DNA of 49,400 bases. It comes from Micavibrio sp. UBA6139 (GTDB taxonomy: Bacteria > Pseudomonadota > Alphaproteobacteria > Micavibrionales > Micavibrionaceae). Positions within the stretch are counted from its first letter, which is position 1. Each line of letters starts with the position of its first letter. Both the position numbers and the translations under genes were made by a program. This document shows, one piece after another, positions 1 to 8,992 of the stretch. The notes beneath the pieces were generated by a model. The model was not told the origin of the DNA and ran no database searches. It saw nothing but the letters and a program-made list of their open reading frames with translations. The stretch is from positions 1 to 49,400 of the forward strand of contig DIVF01000038.1 in the NCBI GenBank assembly GCA_002423285.1. The letters run 5' to 3'.

Positions 1-20
1 CGCTACTTTTGCAACAGGTC
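1..20 (-). mobile_element. Terminal inverted repeat, left copy (probable IS end)
   Basis: The first 20 bases are the exact reverse complement of positions 49378-49397. Read outward the sequence is GACCTGTTGCAAAAGTAGCG, and the next inward base pair is TA, as at the right end. A CTGTTGCAAA core near the tip is seen in the terminal repeats of several IS families, IS6-type elements among them. No transposase is in the window, so the family cannot be assigned. The likeliest reading is that an IS copy begins here and runs off the left edge. Confidence 0.65.
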
Positions 21-70
21 TAATACAAAAACTTTTTAAGACCCCACACAAAAGACTCATAAAAAGTAAA

Positions 71-108
71 AGAGCCTTTCAGCCACACACTGAAAGGCTC
101 TCTTTTTT
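71..108. terminator. Intrinsic terminator, perfect 12-bp stem
   Basis: Positions 71-82 and 90-101 form a perfect 12-bp stem around a 7-nt loop (CCACACA). The stem is followed on the plus strand by C and six T. On the minus strand it is followed by CTTTTACTTTTT. It can therefore end the leftward M3 peptidase gene, whose stop is at 131, and any rightward transcript entering from the left. Confidence 0.85.
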
Positions 109-130
109 ATGTCTGCGGGGTAAGGGGGGC

Positions 131-2194
131 TTAGAGTAACCCCTCCCGGCGCAACAGGGCATCCGGGTCCGCATCGCGGCCACGGAAGCGGGCATAGAGG
201 ACTTTCGGGTGTTCACTACCGCCTTTTGACAGAATATGGGATGTATAGGCTTCCGCCGTTTTGCGGTCATACAGGCCGTTTATCTCAAACGCTTCAAACG
301 CATCGGCATCCAGCGCTTCGGCCCATTTATAACTGTAATACCCGGCGGAATAACCGCCCGCGAATAAATGGCTGAACGCAACCGATGCAGGACCCGCCAG
401 ACGTTTGAACAGGGTTGTATCGGCGGTGGCGGCATCTTCAAACGCTTCAACGCTTTCGATTTTGGCGGGGTCTGCCCCGTGCCACGCCATATCCAGCAAC
501 CCGAAATTGACCTGACGCAGGCCGGTCAGGCCGACCATGAAGTTTTTGGCATCATTCAGCTTTTGAATGAGGTCTTCCGGAATCTTTGCGCCGGTCTGGT
601 AATGACCGGACAGAATATCCAGTGCTTCTTTCTTATACGCCCAGTTTTCCTGTAACTGCGATGGCAGCTCCACAAAATCCCACAGCACGTTTGTGCCCGC
701 CACGGATGTATAGGTCACATCCGACATCATGCCGTGCATCGCATGGCCCATTTCATGGAGCAGCGTTGTCACCTCATCATGCGACAGCAGGGATGGTTGA
801 TCCTTGGTCGGTTTGGTGAAGTTGCAAACAATCGCAATCACCGGGCGGTGGACCGCGCCATTGAACAGGCCCTGATCGCGGAAGCTGGTCATCCACGCGC
901 CGTCTTTTTTCCCTTCACGTGGGTAGAAATCGGCGTAGAACGTGCCCATGAAGCGGTTCGATATCGAATCATGCACATCATACGCCTTCACATCCTTGTG
1001 CCAGACCGGATAGGTCTTATTTTCATCAAAGCGGACATTCAGCAATTTTGTGAAATGCTGGAACACACCGTCCAGAACCGTTTCGAGCGGTAAATAGGGG
1101 CGCAGCTCTTCAGAGGAGAAGTTATAAAGATACTCCTTCATCTTTTCGCTGTAATAGGCAACATCCCATGGCTGGATTGGGTCAGGGCCACCTTGGGATT
1201 TGGCAAAATCTTGTAATGCGGCCAGATCTTTTTGGGCTGCGGGTTTATAGGCGGTCTTTAAACGCTCCAAAAACGCCATCACTTCGGATGGTTTTTCGGC
1301 CATACGTTTTTCAAGGGCAAAATGCGCGTGTGTTTCATAGCCCAGCAGTTTGGCACGTTCATTTTTGAGTTTCACAATGTCCAGCACAACCGGGCTGTTA
1401 TCAAATTCATCTTTCCAGGCGCGTGTGCCAAAGGCCCGCCAGATTTTTTCACGCAAATCGCGGTTATCGGCATATTGCACCACCGGCAGATAGCTTGGGA
1501 AATCGAGCGTAAACAGCCACGCATCATTGCGGCCTTTTTTCTCCGCCATTTCCTTGGCAATCGCACGGGCAAAATCAGGAATGCCTGCCAGATCAGCTTC
1601 ATCGGTAATAAACAGCTCAAATTTTTCAGCCGATTTTTTGACGTTATTGCTGAATTTCGGGCCGATCACGGAAAGCTGTTCATTGATCTCGCGCATGCGC
1701 TTTTTATCGGCATCGTTTAACAACGCACCGCTGCGCACGAAACCATCATAGGAATCTTTCAAAATCGTTTGGCGTTCAGTGGTCAGGTTCAAATCATTGC
1801 GGCGATCCCAGACATCCTTGATCCGCGCAAACAAATCCGCATCCATCGATACATCGCTGGAAAAATTGGATACCAGCGGCCCAATCTTTTCGGACAAGGC
1901 CTGCAACCCGTCCGTCCCGGCGGCGGATAGCAAATTATAGTAAATGCTGGTCGCCTGATCGAGCAATTCACTGGCCGCGCCCATTGCGGCAATCGTGTTG
2001 TCAAAATCGGCCCGGTCCTTATTGGCCTTAATCGCGGCGATATTATCCCGTGCCTGTTCAATCGCGGCTTCAATCGCGGGCAGGAAATGATCTTCGCTGA
2101 TCCGGTCAAAGGCCGGGGCCATATTCGGCAGAAGCGAAATTTTCAGCAAAGGATTGTTCTGGGCTGCTAGTGCGCTATTGGTACTGGTGGGCAT
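131..2194 (-). CDS. M3 family zinc metallopeptidase (oligopeptidase A / Dcp-like)
   Basis: A 687-residue cytosolic-type M3 metallopeptidase, close to the usual length for OpdA and Dcp enzymes, which degrade short peptides including cleaved signal peptides. The zinc motif HEMGH lies near residue 480 and is followed by HGMMSDVTY and then GTNVLWDFVELPSQ, which carries the downstream family signature. The text around the zinc site resembles peptidyl-dipeptidase Dcp more than oligopeptidase A, while the N-terminus (NPLL...) is shared by both, so the exact subfamily is open. There is no signal peptide. The gene is divergent from mnmC with only 48 bp between start codons, so the two promoters must overlap. 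It ends at the strong terminator at 71-108. Confidence 0.9.
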   Translation of the reverse strand: MPTSTNSALAAQNNPLLKISLLPNMAPAFDRISEDHFLPAIEAAIEQARDNIAAIKANKDRADFDNTIAAMGAASELLDQATSIYYNLLSAAGTDGLQALSEKIGPLVSNFSSDVSMDADLFARIKDVWDRRNDLNLTTERQTILKDSYDGFVRSGALLNDADKKRMREINEQLSVIGPKFSNNVKKSAEKFELFITDEADLAGIPDFARAIAKEMAEKKGRNDAWLFTLDFPSYLPVVQYADNRDLREKIWRAFGTRAWKDEFDNSPVVLDIVKLKNERAKLLGYETHAHFALEKRMAEKPSEVMAFLERLKTAYKPAAQKDLAALQDFAKSQGGPDPIQPWDVAYYSEKMKEYLYNFSSEELRPYLPLETVLDGVFQHFTKLLNVRFDENKTYPVWHKDVKAYDVHDSISNRFMGTFYADFYPREGKKDGAWMTSFRDQGLFNGAVHRPVIAIVCNFTKPTKDQPSLLSHDEVTTLLHEMGHAMHGMMSDVTYTSVAGTNVLWDFVELPSQLQENWAYKKEALDILSGHYQTGAKIPEDLIQKLNDAKNFMVGLTGLRQVNFGLLDMAWHGADPAKIESVEAFEDAATADTTLFKRLAGPASVAFSHLFAGGYSAGYYSYKWAEALDADAFEAFEINGLYDRKTAEAYTSHILSKGGSEHPKVLYARFRGRDADPDALLRREGLL

Positions 2195-2242
2195 TATCCG
2201 CTATTCTCGCTGTTGAGGAATGAAGGAACTTAAATAAAAGAT

Positions 2243-4027
2243 ATGACGGATCACCCGATATCTCAACGCTTTGACGATATTTATTTTTCGCTGCAGGACG
2301 GGCTGGCGGAGACGGATCATGTTTTCCTCAAGGGTAATCATTTGCCAGAACGCTTTTCAGGCCGAGATCGCTTCACAATTGCTGAAACCGGCTTTGGCAC
2401 CGGCCTCAATTTCCTGTCGGTCTGGAGCGAATTCGACCGTGTGGCGGCACCGGGGGCGGTATTAGAATACATCTCTTTTGAGCTCTATCCACTCTCGGCC
2501 ACGGAAATTGAAAAGGCACTCTCTCATTGGTCCGGTGCCTTTGGCGGGCGGTTGGAACAAATGATTGCCAGCTACCCCTTACGCATCCCCGGCTGGCACC
2601 GCGTTGATTTTTGTGTGGATGGCCGGGTGCGGGTGCGCCTGACCCTGATTTTCGATGATGTGAACATCGCCATGCCGCGCATGGTCGCCCCGCGCGGTGT
2701 CGATGCGTGGTTTTTAGATGGCCATGCCCCGGCTAAAAATCCACAGATGTGGAGTGAAATTGTTTTTGCCAATATGGCGCGGCTCTCCGCACCCGGCGCG
2801 ACGCTGGCCTCCTTCACGGCGGCAGGTGTGGCAAAGGATGGTCTGCGCCGGGTTGGCTTTGAAATTCAAAAGACGCGCGGCTATGGCCGCAAGCGCGACA
2901 TGATTGTTGGAATATTCCCGGATGGACAGGCCGTGCCATGCACAAACACGCCGCGCCGCGTCGCCATTCTGGGGGGCGGTCTGGCCGGGACGGCCTGTGC
3001 TGCGGCCCTGAATTTGCGTGGCATTGATCATGTTATTTTTGAAACGGCTGCAGCCCTTGCCACCGGGGCATCCGGAAACCCGGCAGGCATCTTTAACCCG
3101 CGTTTCAGTGCAGAACGCAATGCGCAATCCGATTTTTACAGCACCGCCTTCGCCCATGCGGCACGGGTACTGCGTTCTCATCCATCCTTATATCCCTGCG
3201 GCAGTTTGCATCTGGTCAGTGATGAAGATAAGGCACGGCGTTTTCAATCTTGCCTGAATAATTGGGGCTGGCATCACCATCATATGCAGTATCTGGATGC
3301 GAGGACGGCCAGTGCAGTTGCGGGAATTGAACTCAGCATGCCTGCATTATACTTACCCGATTCCGGGCAAGTCTCACCGCGTGATCTTTGCCATGACTGG
3401 GCCAAGGATTCTGAATGCCGTTTTTCAACCACCTTCGATCCGGCGCAACAAGGCGAATTTGATGCCGTTATCCATGCCAGCGGGGCAGGGGTGCGGGGGC
3501 AGGATTCCTTATCATGGCTGCCCGTTGAAACAGTGCGCGGCCAGATCATCACCGCCCGTGAAACCCCGCTCAGTGCGTCCCTGAAAACCAATCTGTGTTA
3601 TGGCGGCTATATCGGTGCGGCCATGGGCGGGCAGCATGTTGTCGGGTCCAGTTTCCAAAAATGGCTGAGCGATACCGAAATCCGCGATGAGGACACGGTT
3701 GATATTCTGGAGAAGCTGCACGGCGTTGCGCCATCTTTGGCGGTTCATGATGTGACTGGCGCACGGGCGGCCTTGCGCTGCGCCTCTCAGGATCGTTTCC
3801 CGGTCATTGGTGCAGTGCCAGACCACCCCCATACTTATGTCAGCACGGCCCACGGGTCCCATGGCATCAGTTCCGCCCTCAGCGGGGCCAATTTACTGGC
3901 AGATTTGCTGGATTCCAGCCCGGTTTGCCTGCCCGGTGACAGCGTTATGGCCCTGTCACCGCAGCGTTTTTTAGACAGAATCCAACGAAAACAGAACAAA
4001 ACCAGCCGTCCCGTTTCTGAATCATGA
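2243..4027 (+). CDS. mnmC: Bifunctional tRNA wobble-uridine modification protein MnmC
   Basis: 594 residues in two fused domains. The N-terminal MnmD-type methyltransferase has the SAM-binding stretch ETGFGTGLNFL near residues 48-58 and WFLDGHAPAKNPQMW near residue 155. The C-terminal FAD-dependent oxidoreductase begins with the dinucleotide motif GGGLAG near residue 243. MnmC removes the carboxymethyl group from cmnm5s2U34 and then methylates the product to mnm5s2U34 in tRNAs read by MnmE/MnmG. The protein is shorter than the E. coli enzyme (668 residues) but both domains look complete. It starts at ATG 2243, and the first residues (TDHPISQRFDDIYFS) match the family N-terminus. Confidence 0.93.
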   Translation: MTDHPISQRFDDIYFSLQDGLAETDHVFLKGNHLPERFSGRDRFTIAETGFGTGLNFLSVWSEFDRVAAPGAVLEYISFELYPLSATEIEKALSHWSGAFGGRLEQMIASYPLRIPGWHRVDFCVDGRVRVRLTLIFDDVNIAMPRMVAPRGVDAWFLDGHAPAKNPQMWSEIVFANMARLSAPGATLASFTAAGVAKDGLRRVGFEIQKTRGYGRKRDMIVGIFPDGQAVPCTNTPRRVAILGGGLAGTACAAALNLRGIDHVIFETAAALATGASGNPAGIFNPRFSAERNAQSDFYSTAFAHAARVLRSHPSLYPCGSLHLVSDEDKARRFQSCLNNWGWHHHHMQYLDARTASAVAGIELSMPALYLPDSGQVSPRDLCHDWAKDSECRFSTTFDPAQQGEFDAVIHASGAGVRGQDSLSWLPVETVRGQIITARETPLSASLKTNLCYGGYIGAAMGGQHVVGSSFQKWLSDTEIRDEDTVDILEKLHGVAPSLAVHDVTGARAALRCASQDRFPVIGAVPDHPHTYVSTAHGSHGISSALSGANLLADLLDSSPVCLPGDSVMALSPQRFLDRIQRKQNKTSRPVSES

Positions 4028-4064
4028 TAGAATTTAAGGAGAGCTGGAGATTGAGGGGATTACG

Positions 4065-4280
4065 ATGTCTTTGATGCAATTCATCGCGGGTCATGGCCCG
4101 TTTGCCCGTTGGTGCCGGGAACGCCGTGCGGCGACGGCCATTGAATACGGCCTGATTGCCGGGGGCATTTCGATTCTTATCGTGGCCGCTGTCCTGTTAA
4201 TGGGCGGGTCGTTGTCGGATTTATTCAGCATGGCATCCGGCGCGATGGAAGAAAACGCGGCGCGGGTTGCAGATCGTTGA
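4065..4280 (+). CDS. Orphan Flp/Fap-type pilin
   Basis: A 71-residue class IVb prepilin. A basic leader (RWCRERRA) is followed by ATAIEYGLIAGGISILIVAAVLL, with the E5/Y6 pair and hydrophobic helix of Flp pilins. The residue before the predicted cleavage site is Ala, whereas the main pilin at 37226 has the usual Gly. GAGGGG 8 nt upstream is a good ribosome-binding site. The gene sits about 33 kb from the Tad locus, between mnmC and a glycosyltransferase pair. It could be a minor or conditional pilin, or a decaying duplicate. The helix is nearly identical to the main pilin over TAIEYGLIAGGIS. Confidence 0.88.
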   Translation: MSLMQFIAGHGPFARWCRERRAATAIEYGLIAGGISILIVAAVLLMGGSLSDLFSMASGAMEENAARVADR

Positions 4281-4371
4281 TTTTAGTTCCCTGTTTTTGC
4301 CCCTGTATTTTTCCTTAGCATCCTGACTTAGCAGCTTTTTTCTTGCCGCGAAACATGGCACTCTGCTGGCC

Positions 4372-5433
4372 ATGGGCCAAATTTTGCCGCTGATCGCTTT
4401 TCCGCTTTTATCTTTTTTGACCGTGCTGGTCGGTGTTCCGGTGGCGCGGCGCGTTGCGTTGCGTTTTGGTTATGTCGATAAACCGGGCGGACGCAAAAAC
4501 CATGATTCACCAACGCCACCGATTGGCGGTCTGGTGATTATTCCAACATTCATATTCCTGTCACTGGTCAGCGGCGCATCATGGGCAACACAATGGCCGT
4601 TCTGGCTGGCGCTGTGTGTGATTGCCTTGGCGGGGGCGCTGGATGATCGTTATGCCATTCGTCCGCGTTGGAAATTCATTGCCCAGTTTACGGCGGCGAC
4701 CATCATCGTTGTGTGCGGCGGGGCAAAGATTGTCACGCTGGGTGACCTGTTTGGCTTTGGCCCGGTGTGGTTGGGCTTCATGCATATTCCGTTCTCTATT
4801 ATTGCTGCTGTGCTTTTGATCAATGCGATCAACCTGATTGATGGTCTGGATGGTCTGGCGGGCGGCAAAAGCTTTGTGGCGTTGTTCTGGATGGCGGTTC
4901 CGTGCGCAATTCTCGGCATGTGGGTTCCATTCCTGTCCTTGGCCTTGCTGATGATGGCGGTCTTGGGTTTTTTAATTTACAACATGCGTCATCCGTTCCG
5001 CGAACGCGCCACGGTTTTCTTGGGTGATGCGGGCAGCATGTCACTGGGGCTGGCCTTGGCGTGGTACGGCATGTCGCTGTCCCATTCCGGTATTATCGAG
5101 CCCATCGCCGTTGCATGGATTCTGGCTCTGCCGATCATGGATACTTGCGCCCAGTTCGCACGCCGCGTGGCACAGGGTCGTCACCCGTTCGATGCCGACC
5201 GCAATCATTTCCATCATCATTTTATTAATGCGGGTGTTGATGTCGGCAATGCTGCCGGGGTTATCACCGCCATCGGGTTTTTATTGGGTTTGATTGGTGT
5301 TGGCGGGATGTTTTTGGGTGTACCTGAGCCTGTTTTAGCGTATCTTTGGATTGCTACGCTCTTTGCTCATATTTATATGAGCCTTCGTCCACACCGCTTC
5401 CGCCGCATCGTATCGGCCATCATCCGGAAATAA
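4372..5433 (+). CDS. MraY/WecA-family undecaprenyl-phosphate sugar-1-phosphate transferase
   Basis: 353 residues with about ten membrane helices. Family motifs appear in order: VDKPGGRKNH near the N-terminus, the Asp pair in GALDDRY, NAINLIDGLDGLAGG, FLGDAGSMSLG and the His-rich HFHHH loop. Such enzymes move a HexNAc-1-phosphate from a UDP-sugar to undecaprenyl phosphate and so start O-antigen, enterobacterial common antigen or teichoic-type glycans. The HxHH loop and overall length fit WecA/TagO rather than MraY. It is followed after 2 nt by a GT4 glycosyltransferase, so the two probably act successively on one lipid-linked glycan. No strong ribosome-binding site precedes ATG 4372, so the start is less certain. 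Confidence 0.9.
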   Translation: MGQILPLIAFPLLSFLTVLVGVPVARRVALRFGYVDKPGGRKNHDSPTPPIGGLVIIPTFIFLSLVSGASWATQWPFWLALCVIALAGALDDRYAIRPRWKFIAQFTAATIIVVCGGAKIVTLGDLFGFGPVWLGFMHIPFSIIAAVLLINAINLIDGLDGLAGGKSFVALFWMAVPCAILGMWVPFLSLALLMMAVLGFLIYNMRHPFRERATVFLGDAGSMSLGLALAWYGMSLSHSGIIEPIAVAWILALPIMDTCAQFARRVAQGRHPFDADRNHFHHHFINAGVDVGNAAGVITAIGFLLGLIGVGGMFLGVPEPVLAYLWIATLFAHIYMSLRPHRFRRIVSAIIRK

Positions 5434-5435
5434 AC

Positions 5436-6566
5436 ATGAAACTGATTTATCTTGTTACGCAGGATTGGTATTTCTTTTCTCACCGTCTGCCCATGGCACG
5501 CGCTGCGATCCGCGCCGGGTTTGATGTTGCGGTTATTACCAATGTCGATAAGCATAAATTTGCGATTGAAGAAGCTGGCGTTCGCGTTATTCCCTTTGCC
5601 TTTGATCGCAAAAGCCTTAACCCCATCACGGCGTTGTTGCAGATTTCGAAGTTGATTGAAATCTATCGCGCTGAAAAGCCTGATCTGGTGCATCATATTG
5701 CGCTAAAGCCAATTTTGTTTGGCTCTATTGCTGCGATGGTTGCGCGTGTGCCGCATGTTTTGAATGCGTTTGCGGGGCTGGGGGTGATTTTTCACTCTAA
5801 TATTTTCCAAGCGCGCATCATTCGCCCGTTTTTGATTCCGGCCTTTCGCTTTTTGTTGAAGTGCCCGGGTTCGTGGCTGTTGTTCCAGAACAAGGATGAC
5901 CGCGCCAAGATGGAAGCATTGGGCCTGACCACGCCAGAGCGCACCGTTATCATTCGCGGGTCCGGTGTGGATCTGGATCATTATCCGGTGACGCCAATGC
6001 CGGAACAGCCGCCCTTTATCTGCATCTTTGCAGGGCGGATGATTGATTCGAAGGGCTTGCCGACGATGCAGGCTGCTTTTGAAATTCTGGAAGTTCATGC
6101 CCCCCATATCCGCCTTTGGATGTACGGTAAGCCAGATTCGGGCAATCCCGGTTCATGGGATCAAGCACGCATTCACGGCTGGGACAAAAACCATCCAACG
6201 GTCACATGGAAGGGCCACCGCGAAGACATGGCGGAAATCTGGCCGCTGGGTCATGTTGCCGTGTTACCGGCTTGGGGTGGCGAAGGTCTGCCAAAGGCGC
6301 TTTTAGAGGCCGCCGCCTGTGCGCGCCCGATCATCGCCAGCGATGTATCCGGGTGCCGCGAAGTGGTTGAACAGGGGCGCAATGGCTTGTTGGTTCCTCC
6401 TGGTGATGCGGAGCAATTGGCCGCCGCCATTTTGGAAATGTCACTAAAGCCGGAACGCTGCGAAGCGATGGGTCTAGAAAGCCGCAAGATTGTCGAAGGC
6501 GATCTCTCGGCAGAAGCCGTATCGCGCAATACAGAAGCCCTTTATCGCCGTATTGTCGCGGCCTAA
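5436..6566 (+). CDS. GT4 family (group 1) glycosyltransferase
   Basis: 376 residues, GT-B fold. The N-terminal acceptor domain begins MKLIYLVTQDWYFFSHRLP. The C-terminal donor domain has FAGRMIDSKGLP and the EGLPKALLEAA motif, an E-x7-E pair typical of GT4 retaining enzymes, followed by ARPIIASDVSGCREVV. An open frame extends upstream into the preceding gene, but ATG 5436, two bases after its TAA, gives the standard family N-terminus. The tight spacing implies co-transcription with the WecA-like enzyme, so it probably adds the second sugar of a surface glycan. The acceptor and donor cannot be told from sequence. Confidence 0.92.
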   Translation: MKLIYLVTQDWYFFSHRLPMARAAIRAGFDVAVITNVDKHKFAIEEAGVRVIPFAFDRKSLNPITALLQISKLIEIYRAEKPDLVHHIALKPILFGSIAAMVARVPHVLNAFAGLGVIFHSNIFQARIIRPFLIPAFRFLLKCPGSWLLFQNKDDRAKMEALGLTTPERTVIIRGSGVDLDHYPVTPMPEQPPFICIFAGRMIDSKGLPTMQAAFEILEVHAPHIRLWMYGKPDSGNPGSWDQARIHGWDKNHPTVTWKGHREDMAEIWPLGHVAVLPAWGGEGLPKALLEAAACARPIIASDVSGCREVVEQGRNGLLVPPGDAEQLAAAILEMSLKPERCEAMGLESRKIVEGDLSAEAVSRNTEALYRRIVAA

Positions 6567-6570
6567 ACGC

Positions 6571-7149
6571 TTATCCGAATAATCCGCCGACCCATTTGAC
6601 GATATCCATGGTGCTGTTTTCAACTGTCATCAGGACAAAGGCGATAAACCCCGCCAGTTCCCACGGAATGATCAGCACATGCACCGCCATAAACGCGGTA
6701 AAGGCGTAAGTATAAAACACCAAAAACATCATGAACGGGTAAAGCTGTTCCCAGGTAAAATTCCCACTCAGCAACATCAAGGCTACGGGCAGAAACACAA
6801 CCGTTGCCGGAACGGATAACCAGTTTGTGGCTACCACAAAACGGTAAAAATTATCCAGATGATCGACATGGCGCATCAGCCAGTAAATAATGCCAAAGAA
6901 CATTGCCCATGAAAATGCAAGGCGCAGGCTGAACAGCAGGGTAATGGTATTTTTCGATGCGCCGGAAATTTCCGCAACCGGAAAGAAAAGAAGCGCCGCC
7001 AGCGTCAAGGGGAATAACAAAATCGGGATGATGAAGGACCGGATCGCCTCATCATAGGTATTGCCGAACCGTTTCGCCCCGGCCGGCATCAGCAGGGCAA
7101 TTTCAAGCCCGCCCAGTAAATTTTGTTTGAGTTCTGCCTTTGAAAACAT
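6571..7149 (-). CDS. Hypothetical multi-pass inner-membrane protein
   Basis: 192 residues from ATG 7149; a GTG at 7167 would add six. GAGG about 9 nt upstream supports the ATG. At least four long hydrophobic segments are visible (FIIPILLFPLTLAALLFF, FSWAMFFGIIYWLM, WLSVPATVVFLPVALMLL, FMMFLVFYTYAFTAFM). The protein has the general look of Yip1-type membrane proteins, but no diagnostic motif is clear and I do not assign a function. It converges on the GT4 gene with 4 bp between stop codons and lies downstream of trhO on the same strand, 84 bp away. Confidence 0.7.
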   Translation of the reverse strand: MFSKAELKQNLLGGLEIALLMPAGAKRFGNTYDEAIRSFIIPILLFPLTLAALLFFPVAEISGASKNTITLLFSLRLAFSWAMFFGIIYWLMRHVDHLDNFYRFVVATNWLSVPATVVFLPVALMLLSGNFTWEQLYPFMMFLVFYTYAFTAFMAVHVLIIPWELAGFIAFVLMTVENSTMDIVKWVGGLFG

Positions 7150-7233
7150 AGACCACGCCCTCACCACAGTTTCTTTTTATCTATGTGGGTTATTTTACCG
7201 CAAAATCAATTAAGAGGGTCTTATCGCCCCGGT

Positions 7234-8013
7234 TTACCGTCCGTAAGTATCTCTGTACTCACGACTCTTTAGGATATTGTCGGTGTGTTCGCTCTGTTCC
7301 AGCCCGTGTTCAAGGGCCAAACGGCCATCAAAGACGAAGCAGGCACCATCCCATTGGCTTTGCTCTTTTGGGATGTTCTCCAGATATTTCAAAATGCCGC
7401 CTTTCAGGTGATAGACGGTTTCAAACCCTTCATTCAGCATATAGGCCGATGCTTTTTCGCAACGAATCCCACCGGTGCAGAACATGGCGATTTTCTTTTG
7501 CTTCTTTGGGTCGAGATGTTTTTCAACGAATTCCGGGAATTGGCTGAAATGGCGAATATCTGGATCTTTTGCACCGCGGAATGTGCCGATGGTCACTTCG
7601 TAATCATTGCGGGTATCCAGCAGGACAACATCCGGGTCATTGATAATGTCGTTCCAATCTTCCGGGGCCACTTCAATGCCAGTGCGCACTGACGGGTCGG
7701 CATCGGGGCGGAACATGGTGATGATTTCTTTTTTCTCGCGGACTTTTAAACGCTGGAACGGCGCTTCATTGGCACCGGAGAATTTCAGTTCACATTGCGG
7801 TGCGCCGTGTTCAACGCCGAATAATGCGTACAGTTTTTGAACTGCCATATCCAGATCATCAGGCAGGCCCGCAATCGTTCCATTGACACCCTCAGGCGCA
7901 ATCAAAATCGTGCCCAGCACATTACGTGCCGTGCAAAATTCCTTCATCTCTGCGCGCAGGGCAGGGATGTTCTCAATCCGGACAAAACGGTAAAAGGCAG
8001 CAACTTTGTACAT
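7234..8013 (-). CDS. trhO: tRNA uridine-34 hydroxylase TrhO (rhodanese domain)
   Basis: TrhO/YceA-type protein. The N-terminal domain begins YKVAAFYRFVRIENIPALR and contains LIAPEGVNGTIAG; the rhodanese domain has the active-site loop MFCTGGIRCEK. These enzymes use O2 to make 5-hydroxyuridine at tRNA position 34. Three in-frame starts are adjacent (GTG 8019, ATG 8016, ATG 8013). AGGTG lies 7 nt before 8013, so I chose that one. The gene follows oxyR after about 12 nt and must be co-transcribed with it, which places a tRNA hydroxylase inside the peroxide-regulator transcript. Confidence 0.93.
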   Translation of the reverse strand: MYKVAAFYRFVRIENIPALRAEMKEFCTARNVLGTILIAPEGVNGTIAGLPDDLDMAVQKLYALFGVEHGAPQCELKFSGANEAPFQRLKVREKKEIITMFRPDADPSVRTGIEVAPEDWNDIINDPDVVLLDTRNDYEVTIGTFRGAKDPDIRHFSQFPEFVEKHLDPKKQKKIAMFCTGGIRCEKASAYMLNEGFETVYHLKGGILKYLENIPKEQSQWDGACFVFDGRLALEHGLEQSEHTDNILKSREYRDTYGR

Positions 8014-8025
8014 CATCACACCTAT

Positions 8026-8925
8026 TTAGCGGGGCGCGGCGGATTTGACAATAAAATCTCCTAAAAGGCGGAATTCTTTTTCCCGGGGGCTGTTTTCCCG
8101 CCACGCCAGGCCAATCTCGCGGCTGGGCTGGGGGTTGGCAAATCTGTTAATACTGACCCCTTTGGGCAGGGTTCCAAACTCAATCGCCATGGCGGGCAGC
8201 AGGGTTAGGCCGTAACCATGCTGAACCATCTGGATCAGGGTCGGCAGGCTGGTCGCGCCAAAGGTTTTGCGCCGTGATGCTGGTTGCAGGCGGCAAGCCG
8301 CCATGGCGTGATCGCGCAGGCAATGCCCGTCATCCAGCAGCAAAACATCTTCCCCGGCCATCGCGTCAATATGGGCCATTTCAAAGCGTTTCGCATTGGC
8401 ACGGGGGGAGGCAATCAAGAATGGTTCATGCCACAGCCCCATCATCGTGGCGTGATTTAAATCATAGGGGAAGGCCATTAACACCGCATCCACCTGACCG
8501 CGTTCCAGCGCATCTGCTAAGCGCGGTGTGATGTCTTCGCGCAGCTGTAATTGCAATTGTGGGAATTGTCTTTGCAGTGCTGGCAAAAGGGTTGGCAGCA
8601 GATAAGGCGCAATGGTTGGAATAATCCCCAGCGTCAACGGCCCGGTCAGCGGATCGCGCCGTTGATTGGCCATGTGAACGAATTCTTCCGCCCGCGCCAG
8701 AATGTCCCGCGCCGGGGCCAGCAAGGCCTGACCGGTTTTGGTCATGGAAACGCCACGGCTCGACCGGTCAAACAGGGTTTCCTTCAGCAGGTTTTCCATG
8801 TCCTTGAGGCCGCCACTCAGCGTCGATTGGGTGACATTGCACGCCTCCGCCGCCCGGATGAACGACAAATGGTCGGACAGGGCCACGAAATACTGCAATT
8901 GCCGTAATGTCGGGGTTTGAATCAT
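8026..8925 (-). CDS. oxyR: LysR-family peroxide sensor OxyR
   Basis: 299 residues. The N-terminal winged helix-turn-helix runs LRQLQYFVALSDHLSFIRAAEACNVTQSTLS, followed by a LysR substrate-type domain. The redox signature DGHCLRDHAMAAC places Cys202 and Cys211 nine residues apart, as with Cys199 and Cys208 of E. coli OxyR, so the disulphide switch is present. The start ATG 8925 follows a GGAA ribosome-binding sequence; GTG 8937 is an alternative. The gene is divergent from ahpC, and the shared intergenic region carries two matching palindromes (8956-8992). Autoregulation and activation of ahpC-ahpD are expected. Confidence 0.95.
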   Translation of the reverse strand: MIQTPTLRQLQYFVALSDHLSFIRAAEACNVTQSTLSGGLKDMENLLKETLFDRSSRGVSMTKTGQALLAPARDILARAEEFVHMANQRRDPLTGPLTLGIIPTIAPYLLPTLLPALQRQFPQLQLQLREDITPRLADALERGQVDAVLMAFPYDLNHATMMGLWHEPFLIASPRANAKRFEMAHIDAMAGEDVLLLDDGHCLRDHAMAACRLQPASRRKTFGATSLPTLIQMVQHGYGLTLLPAMAIEFGTLPKGVSINRFANPQPSREIGLAWRENSPREKEFRLLGDFIVKSAAPR

Positions 8926-8955
8926 CGCTTTTTCCACTGTTATGGGGGTTTATAT

Positions 8956-8992
8956 ATCGGAAATTCCGATTGAAAGCAACGGAAATTCCCGT
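8956..8992. promoter_or_regulatory. Predicted OxyR operator (two 15-bp palindromes, 22-bp period)
   Basis: ATCGGAAATTCCGAT at 8956-8970 is a perfect 15-bp palindrome. AACGGAAATTCCCGT at 8978-8992 is a near copy with the same GGAAATTCC core. The centres are 22 bp apart, with a 7-bp spacer between units. The established OxyR tetramer site has this geometry (4-bp arm, 7, 4-bp arm, 7-bp gap, repeated). It lies between the divergent oxyR and ahpC starts. Confidence 0.75.

Noticed and set aside
1..20. IS26/IS6-family end on the strength of CTGTTGCAAA
   Set aside because: The match is only about 10 bases and the outermost bases differ. A TA-type flank does not fit the 8-bp duplications of IS6 elements, so no family was assigned.
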